From Lachnospiraceae bacterium (GTDB lineage: Bacteria; Bacillota; Clostridia; Lachnospirales; Lachnospiraceae), in assembly GCA_011959285.1 (NCBI GenBank), contig BLLW01000032.1:1-40262 (forward strand): a stretch of DNA of 40,262 nt, written 5' to 3'. Below, piece after piece: positions 1 through 7,472 of this stretch. Below the pieces are notes generated by a model. The model was not told the origin of the DNA. It ran no database searches and saw only the letters and a program-made list of their open reading frames with translations. The position numbers and the translations under genes were made by a program. Each line of letters starts with the position of its first letter. The stretch's first letter is position 1.

Positions 1-578
1 AAATGTCCGAGGAACTCAGGGTAAGATATCTTTCAATAGCTTTAGAAAAGTCAGAACGGCTTGAAGCTTTGATTGATGAGTTTTTTGAAATCACCCGGTT
101 TAACCTGTCAAATATTACGCTTCAGTATAGCAAAGTAAATTTGACCCGCCTGTTGGAACAGCTTACATACGAGTTCAGGCCAATGTTTTTGGAAAAAAAC
201 TTAAAATGTGAGCTTGAAATGGCACCAGACGTAATGATTTCATGTGATGCTGATAGAATACAGCGCGTTTTTGATAATCTGCTTAGAAACGCTGTAAATT
301 ATAGTTTTGACGACGGGACGATTCATATTGCTGCCACGCAGAATGAGAACAATTTGTGTATTCAGTTTGTGAATTGCGGTAACACGATTCCGCAGGAAAA
401 ACTGGAGCGCATTTTTGAACAGTTTTACCGGCTCGACAGCGCACGAAGTTCTGGGAACGGAGGCGCAGGTCTGGGTCTTGCCATTGCAAAAGAAATTGTG
501 GAGCTCCATAAAGGAACAATCACAGCCAGAAGTGAAAATGATATCATTGAATTTGAAGTGACTATTCCTTTTTCGTAG
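1..578 (+). CDS. vanS: VanS-type sensor histidine kinase, C-terminal part (cut by window edge)
   Basis: This is the C-terminal half of a membrane sensor kinase; the 5' part, including the sensor and the phospho-accepting histidine, lies before the window. The visible part starts just after the H-box region (ELRVRYLSIALEKSERL) and holds the ATP-binding domain: N-box DNLLRNAVNYS, an F-box-like IFEQFYRLD, and the G-box GGAGLGLAIAKEIVELHKG. VanS kinases control the response regulator VanR, which switches on glycopeptide resistance genes. The assignment to VanS rests on the D-Ala:D-Ser ligase and racemase directly downstream and on the VanR-like boxes that overlap its stop codon; the kinase domain alone would be generic. 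The stop codon TAG lies inside the first box. Confidence 0.85.
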   Translation, partial: MSEELRVRYLSIALEKSERLEALIDEFFEITRFNLSNITLQYSKVNLTRLLEQLTYEFRPMFLEKNLKCELEMAPDVMISCDADRIQRVFDNLLRNAVNYSFDDGTIHIAATQNENNLCIQFVNCGNTIPQEKLERIFEQFYRLDSARSSGNGGAGLGLAIAKEIVELHKGTITARSENDIIEFEVTIPFS

Positions 579-620
579 GAAAGTTGTAAGAAATTCCGCA
601 GAAAAACAGATGATTATCTT
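573..620 (+). promoter_or_regulatory. VanR-like binding boxes and vanG promoter
   Basis: Three half-sites lie exactly 11 bp apart. TCGTAGGAAAGTT at 573 fits the VanR consensus known from Tn1546 (TCGTAnGAAAnTT) at every fixed base. TTGTAAGAAATTC at 584 is a close match. TCCGCAGAAAAAC at 595 keeps the GAAA core. A possible -10 (TATCTT, 615-620) follows. This fits an inducible promoter for the ligase and racemase genes. The -10 is weak and is the least certain part. Confidence 0.6.
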
Positions 621-721
621 ATGGGTAAACAAATAAATGACACTCTTGTTATTGGTATGATTTTAGTGCTGAAACAAGCGTGTTTTTGTTTGGCAAATTA
701 CTTTGGAAAGAGGTGTGTAAA

Positions 722-1771
722 GTGCAGAAAAAAAGGATAGTGGTTATTTTTGGCGGTAATTCTACGGAGTATGAGGTGTCATTACAATCGGCATCCGCTG
801 TTTTAGAAAATTTGAATACGGATAAATTTGACATATTCCCGATTGGAATTACCAGAAGCGGCGAATGGTATCATTATACAGGAGAAAAGGAAAAAATCTT
901 GCATAATACATGGTTTAAAGACAGCAAGAATCTGTATCCGGTTGCTGTTTCTCAAAATCCTTTCGTTTGTGGGTTTTTCGAGTTTAGGGCGGATAAATAT
1001 TGTGTGATTGAAGTCGATTTGGTATTTCCTGTTTTGCACGGTAAGAACGGTGAAGATGGGACTTTACAGGGTGTATTTGAATTGGCAGGAATACCCATAG
1101 CAGGATGCAACACGCTGTCGTCAGCGTTGTGTATGGATAAAGACAGGGCACATAAGCTGGTCAGCCTTGCAGGGATAACAGTACCTAAGTCAGTAACTTT
1201 CGGACGTTTCTATAAAGGGATGGCACTACAAGAGGTAGAAAAAAATTTAACATATCCTCTTTTTGTAAAACCTGTCCGTGCAGGGTCGTCTTTCGGTATC
1301 ACAAAGGTAAATAAAAAACAGGAACTGGATGCTGCCGTAGAGCTGGCATTTGAACATGATACAGAAGTAATCATAGAGGAAACAATTGATGGATTTGAAG
1401 TCGGCTGCGCTGTGCTTGGCATAGACGAGCTGATTGTGGGCAGAGTTGATGAAATCGAGCTGTCAAGCGGTTTCTTTGATTATACAGAGAAATATACGTT
1501 GAAATCTTCAAAGATTTATATGCCTGCGAGAATAGATGCAGGGACGGAAAAGCGGATACAGGAAGCGGCGATGATCATATATAAGGCACTGGGGTGTTCC
1601 GGGTTTGCAAGGGTGGATATGTTTTACACTCTATCAGGAGAAATCGTATTTAATGAAGTAAATACAATCCCCGGCTTGACAGCTCACAGCCGTTATCCAA
1701 ATATGATGAAAGGAATCGGTCTTTCTTTTGCCCGGATGCTGGATGAGTTGATAGGTCTATACACAAAATGA
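722..1771 (+). CDS. vanG: D-alanine--D-serine ligase, VanG type
   Basis: This ATP-grasp ligase joins D-Ala to D-Ser in the cytoplasm, giving peptidoglycan precursors that bind vancomycin poorly. The sequence has the ligase N-terminal glycine motif (FGGNSTEYEVSLQSAS), the HGKNGEDGTLQG loop, the ATP-grasp segment LFVKPVRAGSSFGITKV, the specificity region GFFDYTEKYTLKSSKIYMPA and the metal site FNEVNTIPG. Length (349 aa) is normal. The chosen start is GTG at 722, preceded by GGAAAGAGG eight bases upstream; a longer frame from 680 has no good site. The gene overlaps the racemase gene by ATGA. D-Ser rather than D-Lac specificity is inferred from close resemblance to VanG as remembered, and from the linked racemase. 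Confidence 0.9.
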   Translation: MQKKRIVVIFGGNSTEYEVSLQSASAVLENLNTDKFDIFPIGITRSGEWYHYTGEKEKILHNTWFKDSKNLYPVAVSQNPFVCGFFEFRADKYCVIEVDLVFPVLHGKNGEDGTLQGVFELAGIPIAGCNTLSSALCMDKDRAHKLVSLAGITVPKSVTFGRFYKGMALQEVEKNLTYPLFVKPVRAGSSFGITKVNKKQELDAAVELAFEHDTEVIIEETIDGFEVGCAVLGIDELIVGRVDEIELSSGFFDYTEKYTLKSSKIYMPARIDAGTEKRIQEAAMIIYKALGCSGFARVDMFYTLSGEIVFNEVNTIPGLTAHSRYPNMMKGIGLSFARMLDELIGLYTK

Positions 1772-2925
1772 TGAAAATGACTGAATTAAAAAAAGAAAAA
1801 AATTCTGTATATACGGACAGAGCCTATTTAGAAATTAATTTAAACAATTTGAAGCATAATGTAATGGTTTTGAAAAATGCAATGCCGCCCCAATGTGAAT
1901 TGATGGCTGTTGTAAAAGCTGATGCGTACGGTCATGGCGCGTTTGAAATTGCAACATATATGAACCGGATAGGTGTGAAAGCTTTTGCTGTAGCAACCAT
2001 CGACGAAGGCATCGAATTACGCAGAGCTGGTATTAGCGGTGAGATTCTGATTTTAGGGTATACTGCGCCTGCAAGAGCAAAGGAGCTTCATAGATATGAC
2101 CTGACGCAAACATTGATAAATTATGAGTATGCTTTGGGTTTAAATAAGCAAGGATACAGAGTAAAGGCACATATTAAGGTCGATACAGGTATGCACCGAC
2201 TGGGGTTTGACGACGAAGACGCAGAAAGTGCAGCGGCTGTTTTTTCATTGAAACATATCAAGGTATCCGGAATTTATACACACTTATGTGCAGCAGATAG
2301 TCTGGATAAGAAAGACATCTGCTTCACAAATAGGCAGATTCAAAGCTTTTATCAGATGATAAAGCGGCTGGAGGAAAGAGGTATAAACATTCCCAAAGTA
2401 CATATACAAAGCAGTTATGGATTGTTAAATTATCCGGAACTTAGGTGTGATTATGTAAGGGCAGGCATTGCACTATATGGTGTTCTAAGTTCACCTGATG
2501 ATACCACAAAGCTTCAATTAGATTTAAGACCGGTACTTTCGCTGAAAGCAAAGGTGATTTTGCTTAGAGAAATAGAAAAAGGCGACAGTGTAGGTTATGG
2601 CAGGGCATTTGTTGCTGATAGAGATAGCTTAATTGCTATATTGCCTATCGGCTATGCAGATGGATATCCGAGAAGTCTTTCCTGCGGAAAGGGTTATGTG
2701 ATTATCAATGGTCATAAAGCGCCGGTTGTGGGAAAAATCTGTATGGATCAGCTTGCGGTTGATGTTACCGATCTTCCCGATGTCAAGATAGGTGCAATTG
2801 CGACAGTAATCGGTCAAGACGGAAAGGAAGAAATTACTGCACCGGTGGTGGCTGACAACCTAGGAAGTATTGCGAACGAATTACTTTGTAGAATGGGCAG
2901 GCGTTTAAAAATCATAATTGCTTAG
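1768..2925 (+). CDS. Alanine/serine racemase, soluble VanT-like
   Basis: A PLP-dependent fold-III racemase that would make D-Ser (or D-Ala) for the ligase encoded just upstream. The PLP lysine is K50 in AVVKADAYGHG and the opposite-face tyrosine is Y277 in SVGYGRA; the substrate-binding KICMDQ motif is at 323-328. The canonical VanT of vanG, vanC and vanE clusters carries a large N-terminal membrane domain; here only the ~375-residue racemase domain is present, so the protein should be cytosolic. Near the C-terminus, where alanine racemases have a conserved Ser-Tyr (Tyr354 in Geobacillus), the sequence reads CRMGRR, so Arg replaces Tyr. VanT is reported to have Asn there. Start ATG at 1768 overlaps the vanG stop. 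It could also be an ordinary alr that was recruited. Confidence 0.85.
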   Translation: MMKMTELKKEKNSVYTDRAYLEINLNNLKHNVMVLKNAMPPQCELMAVVKADAYGHGAFEIATYMNRIGVKAFAVATIDEGIELRRAGISGEILILGYTAPARAKELHRYDLTQTLINYEYALGLNKQGYRVKAHIKVDTGMHRLGFDDEDAESAAAVFSLKHIKVSGIYTHLCAADSLDKKDICFTNRQIQSFYQMIKRLEERGINIPKVHIQSSYGLLNYPELRCDYVRAGIALYGVLSSPDDTTKLQLDLRPVLSLKAKVILLREIEKGDSVGYGRAFVADRDSLIAILPIGYADGYPRSLSCGKGYVIINGHKAPVVGKICMDQLAVDVTDLPDVKIGAIATVIGQDGKEEITAPVVADNLGSIANELLCRMGRRLKIIIA

Positions 2926-2970
2926 CAAATAAGCTGTAAAATTTTACGTTGAATTTTACAGCTTATTTGC
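2925..2970 (+). terminator. Hairpin terminator of the van operon
   Basis: A perfect 19-bp stem (left arm 2925-2943, right arm 2952-2970) with an 8-nt loop starts on the last base of the racemase stop codon. There is no clean T-run after it. The downstream promoter -35 sits in the loop and right arm. Confidence 0.7.
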
Positions 2971-2977
2971 GTATAAT
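2949..2977 (+). promoter_or_regulatory. Promoter of the toxin-antitoxin operon
   Basis: TTGAAT (2949-2954), a 17-bp spacer and TATAAT (2972-2977) precede the antitoxin start by 44 nt. The -35 lies within the hairpin of the upstream operon. Confidence 0.65.
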
Positions 2978-3021
2978 ATATAAATAAAGGAATTATATCA
3001 AGTAGGAAAGGAAATGGATTT

Positions 3022-3270
3022 ATGCCAAATATATTACCCGTTTCAGATTTAAGAAATTATAATGAAGTACTGAAAAATTGCCAAGTTGGAGAACCCGTAT
3101 TTTTGACCAAAAATGGCAGAGGAAAGTTTGTGGTTATGGATATTGAGGATTTTGAGCGTGAAAAAGCCGAAAAGAAACTGCTTATGAAACTGCAGGAAGC
3201 AGAAGAGGCTGTTAAGGATGAAAGTGCTTGGATGAATTTGGATGAATTAAAGAAATCTGTCGGGGTTTAG
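3022..3270 (+). CDS. Phd/YefM-family antitoxin
   Basis: A small (82 aa) type II antitoxin. The N-terminal half has the Phd/YefM DNA-binding pattern (ILPVSDLRNYNEVLKN, then GEPVFLTKNGRGKFVVMDIEDFE), and the C-terminal half is a charged helix (EKKLLMKLQEAEEAVK) of the sort that wraps around the toxin. It would neutralise the toxin encoded 3 nt downstream and repress its own promoter. The start ATG follows an AAAGGA site. No chromosomal partner besides the adjacent toxin is visible. Confidence 0.88.
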   Translation: MPNILPVSDLRNYNEVLKNCQVGEPVFLTKNGRGKFVVMDIEDFEREKAEKKLLMKLQEAEEAVKDESAWMNLDELKKSVGV

Positions 3271-3273
3271 TCT

Positions 3274-3603
3274 ATGATGAAATTGCGGATTAATCCTATT
3301 GTGGCAGAAGATATGAAGAATATTAAAGAGTATATTGCTGAAGATAATGAAGAAATGGCAGTAAAAACTATTCAGGAGATATATGCTCAAATTGAGAATA
3401 TACAGCAATTCCCGCATATGGGAGCTGACTTGGCTAAGCGAGTCAGCTTCCGAACGGATTATAAATATGTGATTTGCGGAAATTATGTTGTGCTGTATAA
3501 GGTTGGAAAAGAATATGTGGAGATTTACCGGATTGCAAGCCGATATTATCGCTATCCCGCTTTATATTTTCACAAAAGATATCTAAAATCCTTTTTCTTG
3601 TAA
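3274..3603 (+). CDS. RelE/ParE-family toxin with replaced C-terminus
   Basis: The toxin partner of the preceding antitoxin, 109 aa. Family features are visible: the start MKLRINPIVAEDMKNIKEYI, the middle FPHMGADLAKRV, and DYKYVICGNYVVLYKVGKEYVEIYRIASR. RelE-type members cleave ribosome-bound mRNA and ParE-type members inhibit gyrase; which applies cannot be told from the sequence. Family proteins usually end soon after the last strand in a motif like RRDYxxxLF. Here the reading frame continues as YYRYPALYF plus about ten residues, and this tail is antisense to the conserved part of the dehydrogenase gene on the other strand. The last residues are therefore probably not native. Activity is uncertain. 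Confidence 0.8.
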   Translation: MMKLRINPIVAEDMKNIKEYIAEDNEEMAVKTIQEIYAQIENIQQFPHMGADLAKRVSFRTDYKYVICGNYVVLYKVGKEYVEIYRIASRYYRYPALYFHKRYLKSFFL

Positions 3604-4468
3604 ATGTATTCCCGCCCCAGCTGATTCCTGAAATATGCGGAGTCAATAGCACGTTTTCCATATATCTGAGGGGATGATTTTCAGGTAAAGGTTCTGGGTC
3701 TGTAACATCTAAAACTGCACCTGCGAGTAATCCATTTTGCAGCGCATTTGTCAGCTCGTCCGTATTTACGATAAATCCACGTCCAACATTTACGAGCATG
3801 GCGTTTGGCTTCATCTTTCTTATTCTTTCAACATCGAACATGCCTGCTGTCTGAGTCGTACCTGGAAGCGCGATAATAACTACATCGGCAATTTGCAGTT
3901 GCTCATCAACACAGTCTGTTGTATATATTTCATCAAAAGCCGAATGCTGGCTGCCAGGGGTACGGCATATCCCAACTATATAAGACCCAAAACATCTAAG
4001 CTTTTTGGCAGTTTCCTGTCCGATATTTCCGGTTCCTAAAATAAGTACTCTTTTCCCCTCTAATGTATCATCACTTTCAATTTGGTTCCAAGCGCCGCTT
4101 TTCATTTGTGCACGGTATGAGAACAGATTTTTATATAGTGCAAGGATTCCCGAAACAATATATTCAGAAATAACATATCCATAAGCGCCAGAAGCACTGG
4201 TGAGAGCAATATGATTAGGGAAATTCGGAGCAGAAGTGTATTTATTGGCGCCTGCCCAAGTCATTTGGATCCATCTAAGATTTTTCATACAACGAATCGT
4301 ACTGTATTCGGGTTCTCCAAATACAATTTCTATATTTGCGTGCTCTTTGCTTTCGAGAAGTTCGTTCTCGTTGTCAAAAAACAAAACCTTATCCTCTTTT
4401 TCAACTGATGTTAAAATAAGATTTTTCTCACATTCCAGACAATTTTTAATTATAGCAATCGTTCGCAT
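3443..4468 (-). CDS. D-2-hydroxyacid dehydrogenase family protein
   Basis: An NAD(P)-dependent oxidoreductase of the D-isomer 2-hydroxyacid dehydrogenase family; the substrate cannot be predicted. The Rossmann motif VLILGTGNIGQETAKKL, the NVGRGFIVNTDELTNAL segment, the DVTDPEPLPENHPL motif (catalytic Glu region) and the catalytic His in LLTPHISG are all present. The start is taken at 4468, where AGGAGGG precedes the ATG; the frame upstream to 4504 lacks such a site. The conserved protein ends at ENIKR (about 3557). The last ~37 residues are read antisense through the toxin gene and resemble no family C-terminus. The enzyme core is intact, so it may still work. Confidence 0.85.
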   Translation of the reverse strand: MRTIAIIKNCLECEKNLILTSVEKEDKVLFFDNENELLESKEHANIEIVFGEPEYSTIRCMKNLRWIQMTWAGANKYTSAPNFPNHIALTSASGAYGYVISEYIVSGILALYKNLFSYRAQMKSGAWNQIESDDTLEGKRVLILGTGNIGQETAKKLRCFGSYIVGICRTPGSQHSAFDEIYTTDCVDEQLQIADVVIIALPGTTQTAGMFDVERIRKMKPNAMLVNVGRGFIVNTDELTNALQNGLLAGAVLDVTDPEPLPENHPLRYMENVLLTPHISGISWGGNTFTRKRILDIFCENIKRDSDNIGLQSGKSPHILFQPYTAQHNFRKSHIYNPFGS

Positions 4469-4604
4469 CGCTTCCCTCCTGTTTTCACTCGAAATAAAGT
4501 TCAAGTTTGATTGTTTTTGTTTTATTTTACTATATTTGTAATTTGCTGAAAACCTTCAAAAATTATAAAAAGAAATATTATGCCAGCAATAATACAAATC
4601 GGAC

Positions 4605-4655
4605 TTGACAAATATTTCAGTGCGATATATTCTATATATCAAATTGATATATATA
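4605..4655 (+). promoter_or_regulatory. PadR promoter with palindromic operator
   Basis: TTGACA (4605-4610), 17 bp and TATTCT (4628-4633) form the promoter. A perfect palindrome, TATATATCAA-A-TTGATATATA (4633-4653), covers the end of the -10 and the expected start site. Binding there by the PadR protein encoded just downstream would block its own transcription. Confidence 0.65.
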
Positions 4656-4670
4656 GAAGGAGAAGGGATA

Positions 4671-5225
4671 ATGGCAATAGAAAAGAAGATTGATTGTGTA
4701 CTTTTGGGATTGTTGAGTCATGAAGATCTGACAGGTTATGAAATTAAAAAACGCATGGATACTTCACTAAAGTATTTCTGGGGGGCAAGCTACGGCAGTA
4801 TATATCCTGCGCTTGGCAATTTGGTCGACCGGGGGCTGGCGGAGAAAAGAGACGGGGCAGAAAATAAGCGGAATAAATTTGTATACTCTATCACGGAAGC
4901 GGGAAGAGGTTATTTAAAAGAATGGCTTCAGGCTCCGGCAGAGAGAGATGAGCTGCGTTATGAAACACTGCTCAAACTATTCTTTGGCAACGAAGGCGGT
5001 GTGCAGCAGGCGATAGCACATATAGATGCTTTTCAAAAGAAAATAGAAAAGGAACTGCCATATCTCGTTGAAGCAGAAGATACGCTTAAAAAAGTGATAG
5101 ATATTGATGACGCCCACCAATATTATTTCCTTACGGTAGAATTTGGCATAAAGACCTATCGTGCCTACTTGGAATGGTGTGAGGAGGCAAAGGCAATGCT
5201 GGGCAAGGAGGATAAGCAAAAATGA
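4671..5225 (+). CDS. PadR-family transcriptional regulator
   Basis: A 184-aa winged-helix repressor. The N-terminal domain has the PadR pattern (DCVLLGLLSHEDLTGYEIKKRMD, then FWGASYGSIYPALGNLVDRGLAEKR), and the C-terminal helical domain (FFGNEGGVQQAIAHIDAFQKKIEKE) is typical of Vir-like PadR dimers. Such proteins sense small molecules and often control membrane or efflux genes. The ATG at 4671 has AGAAGGAGA upstream. It overlaps the following membrane-protein gene by 4 nt, so the two are co-transcribed and that gene is a likely target. The last residues (AKAMLGKEDKQK) match the end of the DUF3021 protein at 8402 almost exactly, including at DNA level. Confidence 0.9.
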   Translation: MAIEKKIDCVLLGLLSHEDLTGYEIKKRMDTSLKYFWGASYGSIYPALGNLVDRGLAEKRDGAENKRNKFVYSITEAGRGYLKEWLQAPAERDELRYETLLKLFFGNEGGVQQAIAHIDAFQKKIEKELPYLVEAEDTLKKVIDIDDAHQYYFLTVEFGIKTYRAYLEWCEEAKAMLGKEDKQK

Positions 5226-5229
5226 TTGG
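5187..5229 (+). repeat. Copy 1 of a ~40-nt repeated gene end
   Basis: This stretch, encoding AKAMLGKEDK at the end of the PadR gene, is almost the same as 8370-8410 at the end of the DUF3021 gene (three substitutions and a short indel by eye). Both copies are in direct orientation about 3.2 kb apart. Confidence 0.7.
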
Positions 5230-5692
5230 ACATTTGGGATTTTCATATGTTGGACTGCTATTTATGCTCATGCTCTTTATCCCTAATATCATGTGGGCGA
5301 AAAGGCAGCCGCAGGGTTACAGTGCAGAAAACGAAAATAAGATCTTATTGATGCTGGAGAGAGTGGGAGAAGTGCTGGCTACCTGCTGTGCGCTTTTCTT
5401 TTCTGATTTTAACCTGCATGGGATTTCAAAGTGGTCGTTGTGGCTTGCGGCAGCATTTATTCTGATGATTATGTATGAGATATGGTGGGTCCGGTATTTT
5501 AAGAGTGAACGAAAACAGGTTGATTTTTACAGCAGCTTTTTGGGCATTCCGGTGGCAGGCGCCACGCTGCCAGTGCTTGCGTTTTTTCTGCTGGGCATCT
5601 ATGGAAAAGTTATATGGATGCTGATTGCAAGCATTATTTTGGGAATAGGGCATATTGGGATTCATTTGCAGCATTTCATTTATGGATTTTGA
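5222..5692 (+). CDS. Small integral membrane protein, PadR-linked
   Basis: I do not recognise a named family. The 156-aa protein has about five hydrophobic segments: residues 5-23, 50-62, 71-88, 107-125 and 129-150. A conserved-looking PNIMWAKRQPQGY follows the first helix. It starts inside the PadR stop codon, so it is translationally coupled to that regulator and probably part of the response it controls. The C-terminus (GIGHIGIHLQHFIYGF) is histidine-containing. No signal peptide cleavage site is visible. Confidence 0.75.
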   Translation: MIGHLGFSYVGLLFMLMLFIPNIMWAKRQPQGYSAENENKILLMLERVGEVLATCCALFFSDFNLHGISKWSLWLAAAFILMIMYEIWWVRYFKSERKQVDFYSSFLGIPVAGATLPVLAFFLLGIYGKVIWMLIASIILGIGHIGIHLQHFIYGF

Positions 5693-5835
5693 CCTTTGAG
5701 TATTGAATGATAGCCACTTGTTACATATTTGCGTACAGATATGCAATGATTTGATAATCTATAACCAGAGTGATTACGGTTATGAAGAAAATGATTCCGT
5801 TTGCATAATAGAGTAGAACTTTGCGGAGGTATGTA

Positions 5836-6513
5836 ATGAAAAGAGTAATGGCTTATGTTATTTTGAATGTTAAATCATTGTTAAAGGATAAGTTACCTTT
5901 TGCGTGGTCCATTTTTCTGCCGTTGGTTATGTTTTACGTAGAGAAAGATCATATGAGTAAGGAGCAGGATTTAGCTTATTGGTGGATTTATATGATTCTT
6001 TGTGCGTATTTTTATGGTGTAGGGCTTTATGCGATTGAATTAAAAGAAGCAGGATGCTTGCGGACTATTTTTTCCATATATAATTCTTCCACAGTTTTTT
6101 TTATGGGGAATTTAGTTACACAAATTATTTTTAGTATCATTAGCTTAAGCATATTTAATGTGGCAGTTTTTCTTATTAAGGGATTTTCTTTTATACATCT
6201 TATGAGTGGTAGTGTGATATTGATTTTTCTTTGCATTCCTTTTGCCTTCTTGGGATATGCTTTGGTTTTGTTAAAAAAAATTCATGCTAATACAATAAGA
6301 ACATTATTGTCAATTACATTATTTGGAATGTTCATGTTTTTAAGCATAGGAGCAGAATATAATAAATTCAATCCAATGTACTATATAACTGCAATATTAA
6401 CAAATTTTACTATGAAAAATGTAGCAGTGTATATATGTACTTCGGTTATAGCTTTAATCCTTGGCGGAGTTGGGATATTTCAATTTGATCCTAATTCAAA
6501 TGAAAGGAGATGA
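5836..6513 (+). CDS. ABC-2-type transporter permease subunit
   Basis: A 225-aa membrane protein with six predicted helices (roughly residues 14-30, 45-62, 85-110, 120-145, 160-175, 190-212), the usual layout of a small ABC-2 exporter permease. Start ATG 5836 is chosen because GGAGGT sits just before it; a TTG 15 nt upstream is less likely. The next gene encodes an ATPase subunit and begins at its stop codon, so the pair forms one exporter. The substrate is unknown; pairs like this often export peptides or drugs. It is notably AT-rich. Confidence 0.75.
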   Translation: MKRVMAYVILNVKSLLKDKLPFAWSIFLPLVMFYVEKDHMSKEQDLAYWWIYMILCAYFYGVGLYAIELKEAGCLRTIFSIYNSSTVFFMGNLVTQIIFSIISLSIFNVAVFLIKGFSFIHLMSGSVILIFLCIPFAFLGYALVLLKKIHANTIRTLLSITLFGMFMFLSIGAEYNKFNPMYYITAILTNFTMKNVAVYICTSVIALILGGVGIFQFDPNSNERR

Positions 6514-6518
6514 TTTGT

Positions 6519-7142
6519 TTGGAAAATAAAAATATAATTATACATGACTTAATAATTCCACATATAAATAAAAAAATAGATATTGAGCTTGTGAGAGGAT
6601 TAAATTACTTACGTGGAGACAATGGCTGTGGCAAAACATTATTACTGGATTACATTGCAGGGTTAAGAAAGCAAAAGAAGGCTCTGATACAGGGAAATGA
6701 AAGTATCATATACATAAATCAGACTATTTTTTTCTCAGATAGACTTCTTGGAAAAGACTTTTTGATGTTCGTATATCGATTAGACAGCATTAAAAATGAG
6801 AAGATTACTTTTGAAAATTATATAAAATCTTTTTATGGTGACAGTGAAAAGAGTAAGTTTGTGTTCGAATTAATTGGAAAGCAATGGGGAATGCTATCAT
6901 GCGGCGAGAAAAATTTTTTGTATGCGGTGATTTTGTTATCCCTGCAAAGAGAGTGGTATATATTAGATGAACCTTTTGCTTTTATAGATGAAACAAGAAA
7001 AAAATTTCTTTGGGATATGATAGAAGAGAAAGTAAATGTTGGGAAGGGAATCATTTTAACATCGCATGAAGAGCAGGAATGGATTGAGGGAAAGGCACAT
7101 ATTATTGAATTTACGGAAACAGGGATAAAAAATTACAATTAA
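6519..7142 (+). CDS. ABC transporter ATP-binding protein
   Basis: The ATPase of the exporter above, ~207 aa, short but complete: Walker A GDNGCGKT, signature LSCGE (instead of LSGGQ), Walker B WYILDEPFAFID, and the H-loop TSHEE. The start is taken as TTG at 6519 because the site AAGGAG (6504-6509) lies nine bases before it; the ATG at 6510 directly abuts that site. Cys in the signature motif is unusual but tolerated in some small bacteriocin-type ATPases. A hairpin terminator follows about 90 nt after the stop. Confidence 0.85.
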   Translation: MENKNIIIHDLIIPHINKKIDIELVRGLNYLRGDNGCGKTLLLDYIAGLRKQKKALIQGNESIIYINQTIFFSDRLLGKDFLMFVYRLDSIKNEKITFENYIKSFYGDSEKSKFVFELIGKQWGMLSCGEKNFLYAVILLSLQREWYILDEPFAFIDETRKKFLWDMIEEKVNVGKGIILTSHEEQEWIEGKAHIIEFTETGIKNYN

Positions 7143-7230
7143 TTGTATTATTTGCTTTTGTAAAAGAAGCATATCCAAAAACATGTAATGAATGTAAAGG
7201 GTGTTTTTTTAAAAAGCATGAAATAGATTT

Positions 7231-7266
7231 AAGGCATTAGAGTTAAATATTCTAGTGCTTTTTTTT
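7231..7266 (+). terminator. Intrinsic terminator after the ABC pair
   Basis: Stem GCATTAGA (7234-7241) with TCTAGTGC (7251-7258), one G-U pair, followed by eight T. Confidence 0.8.
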
Positions 7267-7369
7267 GTGTCATATATTTTGATTTGACTATTAGTAAATA
7301 AACTTGTGCTGCTTATTAATTTCTGATAATAAATTTACCCTATCCCCAAGATTCCGTAAAGGTTTTTGC

Positions 7370-7398
7370 TTGAAAAAATAGATTAGGGGATTTATACT
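7370..7398 (+). promoter_or_regulatory. Promoter of the LytTR-DUF3021 operon
   Basis: TTGAAA (7370-7375), a 17-bp spacer, TATACT (7393-7398). About 75 nt ahead of the LytTR start. Confidence 0.65.
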
Positions 7399-7472
7399 AA
7401 AAACATTGATTTGGATAAAAGGATTTTTTATGGATGGCTATTTTTCATATCCGTAAAGAGGTAGGCAGAGTA

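Larger units (their letters stand above)
7143..7472 (+). other. Gene-free stretch before the LytTR gene
   Basis: It holds a terminator (7231-7266) and a promoter (7370-7398). A short frame with no normal start codon, 7142-7243, reads a cysteine-rich peptide (CNECKGCFFKKHEIDLRH) and ends inside the terminator stem. It may be a gene remnant; no further structure was seen. Confidence 0.5.

Noticed and set aside
7331-7392. TATCCCC and TAGGGGA as a LytTR operator
   Set aside because: The match is short and unlike the paired direct repeats of known LytTR sites; too weak to claim.
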